A stretch of 64,000 nucleotides of DNA from Cinnamomum chago (taxonomy: Eukaryota; Streptophyta; Magnoliopsida; Laurales; Lauraceae): positions 22,520,501-22,584,500 of the forward strand of contig CP142457.1 in the NCBI GenBank assembly GCA_038049695.1. The letters are read 5' to 3'. Each line of letters begins with the position of its first letter. The first letter of the stretch is position 1. The notes below the pieces were generated by a model. It did not search any database. It was not told the origin of the DNA and saw nothing but the letters and a program-made list of their open reading frames with translations. Of the stretch, positions 63,260 through 64,000 are shown in pieces. The position numbers and the translations under genes are program-made.

Positions 63260-64000
63260 TCTAGAGGTTGCCTTTGTACACAGAGTCGCAAGAAACACGG
63301 TGTGGAGTCAACAATTTCCTAGAGCCGCAAAGATTCTGCTTTACTACAAAAGTATCGTACGTCCCGCGCGAAGTTCGGGTTTTCTCCTTTACAACCAGAG
63401 AACTCCCAGAAGGTGTTTACCATACCCAAGGTTCGCCCGAAACCCGTTTTAAACCGAGAAGTAGCTCGAAATATCCTAAAAGGTGCATCTCAACCCAGAA
63501 TACCTTCAAATGGATTTCGAGGCGTGAGACAAGAGAAGGACACCCGAAACCCCTTCTAGAGTAAAACGTGATCCTGGAATTCTCTAGAGGGAGTCTTTGG
63601 ACCAAGAGTCGCATTAAAACACAGTGTAGAGTCAACCATATGCTCGAGCCGCATAGATTGTGTTTTCGTACTAAAGCACCGTACGACCCGCACGAAGTTC
63701 GGGTTTCCGCCTTTGCAAACACTGAACTCCCCGAATGTGTCTTCCTTACCCAAGATTCGCCCGAAACCCGTTTTAAACCGAAAAGTAGCTCGAAATATCT
63801 TAAAGAGCGCATCTCAACCCAGAATCCCTTCAAATGGATTTGGAGCCGTAAGGAAAGATAGAGACACCCGAAACCCCATTTAGAGTAAAACGCAATCCCG
63901 GATTTTTCCAAAGGGAGTCTTTGGACCAAGAGTCGCATGAAACACAGTGTTGAGTCAACAACTTTCTAGAGCCGCACAGATTATGTTTTAGTTCAAAAGT
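63260..64000. repeat. Partial trimer at the right edge (A, B and 94 bp of C)
   Basis: A t3-class trimer (AAGCACCG, TTTGCAAAC, TTTTAGTTC) is cut by the end of the window inside its C monomer. The array continues to the right, so neither end is present here. Confidence 0.95.

Larger units (their letters stand above)
1..64000. repeat. Tandem satellite array, ~324-bp monomer, 972-bp trimer
   Basis: The entire window is a head-to-tail array on one strand with no inversion, insertion or unique DNA. Monomers of 323 (A), 324 (B) and 325 bp (C) alternate strictly and give a 972-bp period. Trimer boundaries, taken at the TCTAGAKG motif that opens A, fall at 80 + 972k for k = 0 to 25, and within 2 bp of that to the end. 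No stretch in the window holds a supportable gene. Short open frames (about 60-210 codons) recur at the same place in every repeat, on both strands, and simply reflect the period. Such arrays are typical of eukaryotic centromeric or heterochromatic satellite DNA. I do not recognise the family. Hand count of the A monomer at 80-402 gives 77 C, 66 G and 17 CpG (44% GC, CpG observed/expected about 1.1). Confidence 0.98.
22983..64000. repeat. Domain 2: trimer-class HORs
   Basis: From here B monomers have GGAATTCTCTAGAG (an EcoRI site absent from domain 1), GAAGTTCGGGTTTCC and GTGTCTTCC, A monomers have TTTACTACAAAAG and CCGAGAAGTAG, and C monomers have CCGAAGTGTAG. The 1,944-bp alternation of domain 1 is gone. 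Trimers fall into five recurring classes arranged as longer periods. t1 has GGAGCAAGTGTC in B. t2 has AAATCGG or AAATCAG in A and GTAAAGTC in B. t3 has AAGCACCG and TTTGCAAAC in B. t4 has AAAATGTGATCC and GAGACTCAG. t5 has GAAGATCG and CTCGAGAT in A. Confidence 0.92.
53539..64000. repeat. Right sub-domain marked by ACACGGTG in every A monomer
   Basis: All eleven A monomers from 53,539 on read ACACGGTGTGG, and none before it does (ACACAGTGTGG or a variant). Class order: t1 (53,539), t2 (54,511), t3 (55,483), t4 (56,455), t1 (57,427), plain (58,399), t3 (59,371), t1 (60,343), t2 (61,315), t3/plain hybrid (62,288), t3 (63,260, partial). t3 recurs every four trimers. Classes here lack many marks seen further left: t3 has no GTGAGCC, CTACAG or TACGGTACG, and t4 has no TTTCGACC or GTCTACC. 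Confidence 0.88.

Noticed and set aside
1-64000. CRISPR array
   Set aside because: Repeats are about 324 bp and contiguous, with no unique spacers and no cas genes. The structure is a satellite.
1-64000. Transposon or retrotransposon insertions within the array
   Set aside because: Every 972-bp unit was accounted for with no more than 1 bp of length change, so there is no room for an insertion and no terminal repeats were seen.
1-64000. rRNA or tRNA genes, or rDNA spacer
   Set aside because: No recognisable rRNA core sequence or tRNA cloverleaf boxes appear in any monomer on either strand.

Overview
The whole 64 kb is one uninterrupted, head-to-tail satellite DNA array. I find no protein-coding gene, RNA gene, transposon, CRISPR array or unique flanking sequence. 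A long, highly homogenised array of roughly 324-bp monomers organised into higher-order repeats (HORs) points to a eukaryotic chromosome, in centromeric, pericentromeric or other constitutive heterochromatin. The sequence alone does not let me name the species or match a published satellite family. A plant is plausible, but that is inference only.

Basic architecture: three related monomer types, A (323 bp), B (324 bp) and C (325 bp), always alternate A-B-C on the same strand and form a 972-bp trimer. Trimers start at 80 and then every 972 bp, giving 65 complete trimers and one partial (about 197 monomers). Only four net 1-bp length changes interrupt the register: losses near 25,210 and 32,550, and gains near 43,420 and in the trimer at 61,315. 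Because 972 is divisible by 3, the same meaningless open frames recur in every repeat on both strands.

Layout: (1) 1-79 is the tail of a C monomer. (2) 80 to about 22,985 is a domain with a 1,944-bp hexamer HOR (A1-B1-C1-A2-B2-C2, two alternating trimers). The first 14.6 kb is almost identical from copy to copy. The next 8 kb carries a second version of the A2-B2 half and a conversion-like patch near 20.2-20.6 kb. (3) An abrupt switch at 22,983-22,991, inside a B monomer, leads into a second domain (to 64,000). It is built of diverged trimer classes, here called t1 to t5, in longer HORs. These comprise a 7-trimer (6.8 kb) block that is almost exactly duplicated, then 4-trimer (3.9 kb) units t1-t2-t3-t5, then from 53,539 a right-hand sub-domain. 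In that sub-domain every A monomer shares one diagnostic base, and the trimer classes look less derived.

How it works together: there is no pathway here. The patterns are those expected of a satellite evolving by unequal crossing-over and gene conversion, and several exchange points can be bracketed to tens of bases. A role such as kinetochore or heterochromatin nucleation is possible but cannot be read from the sequence.
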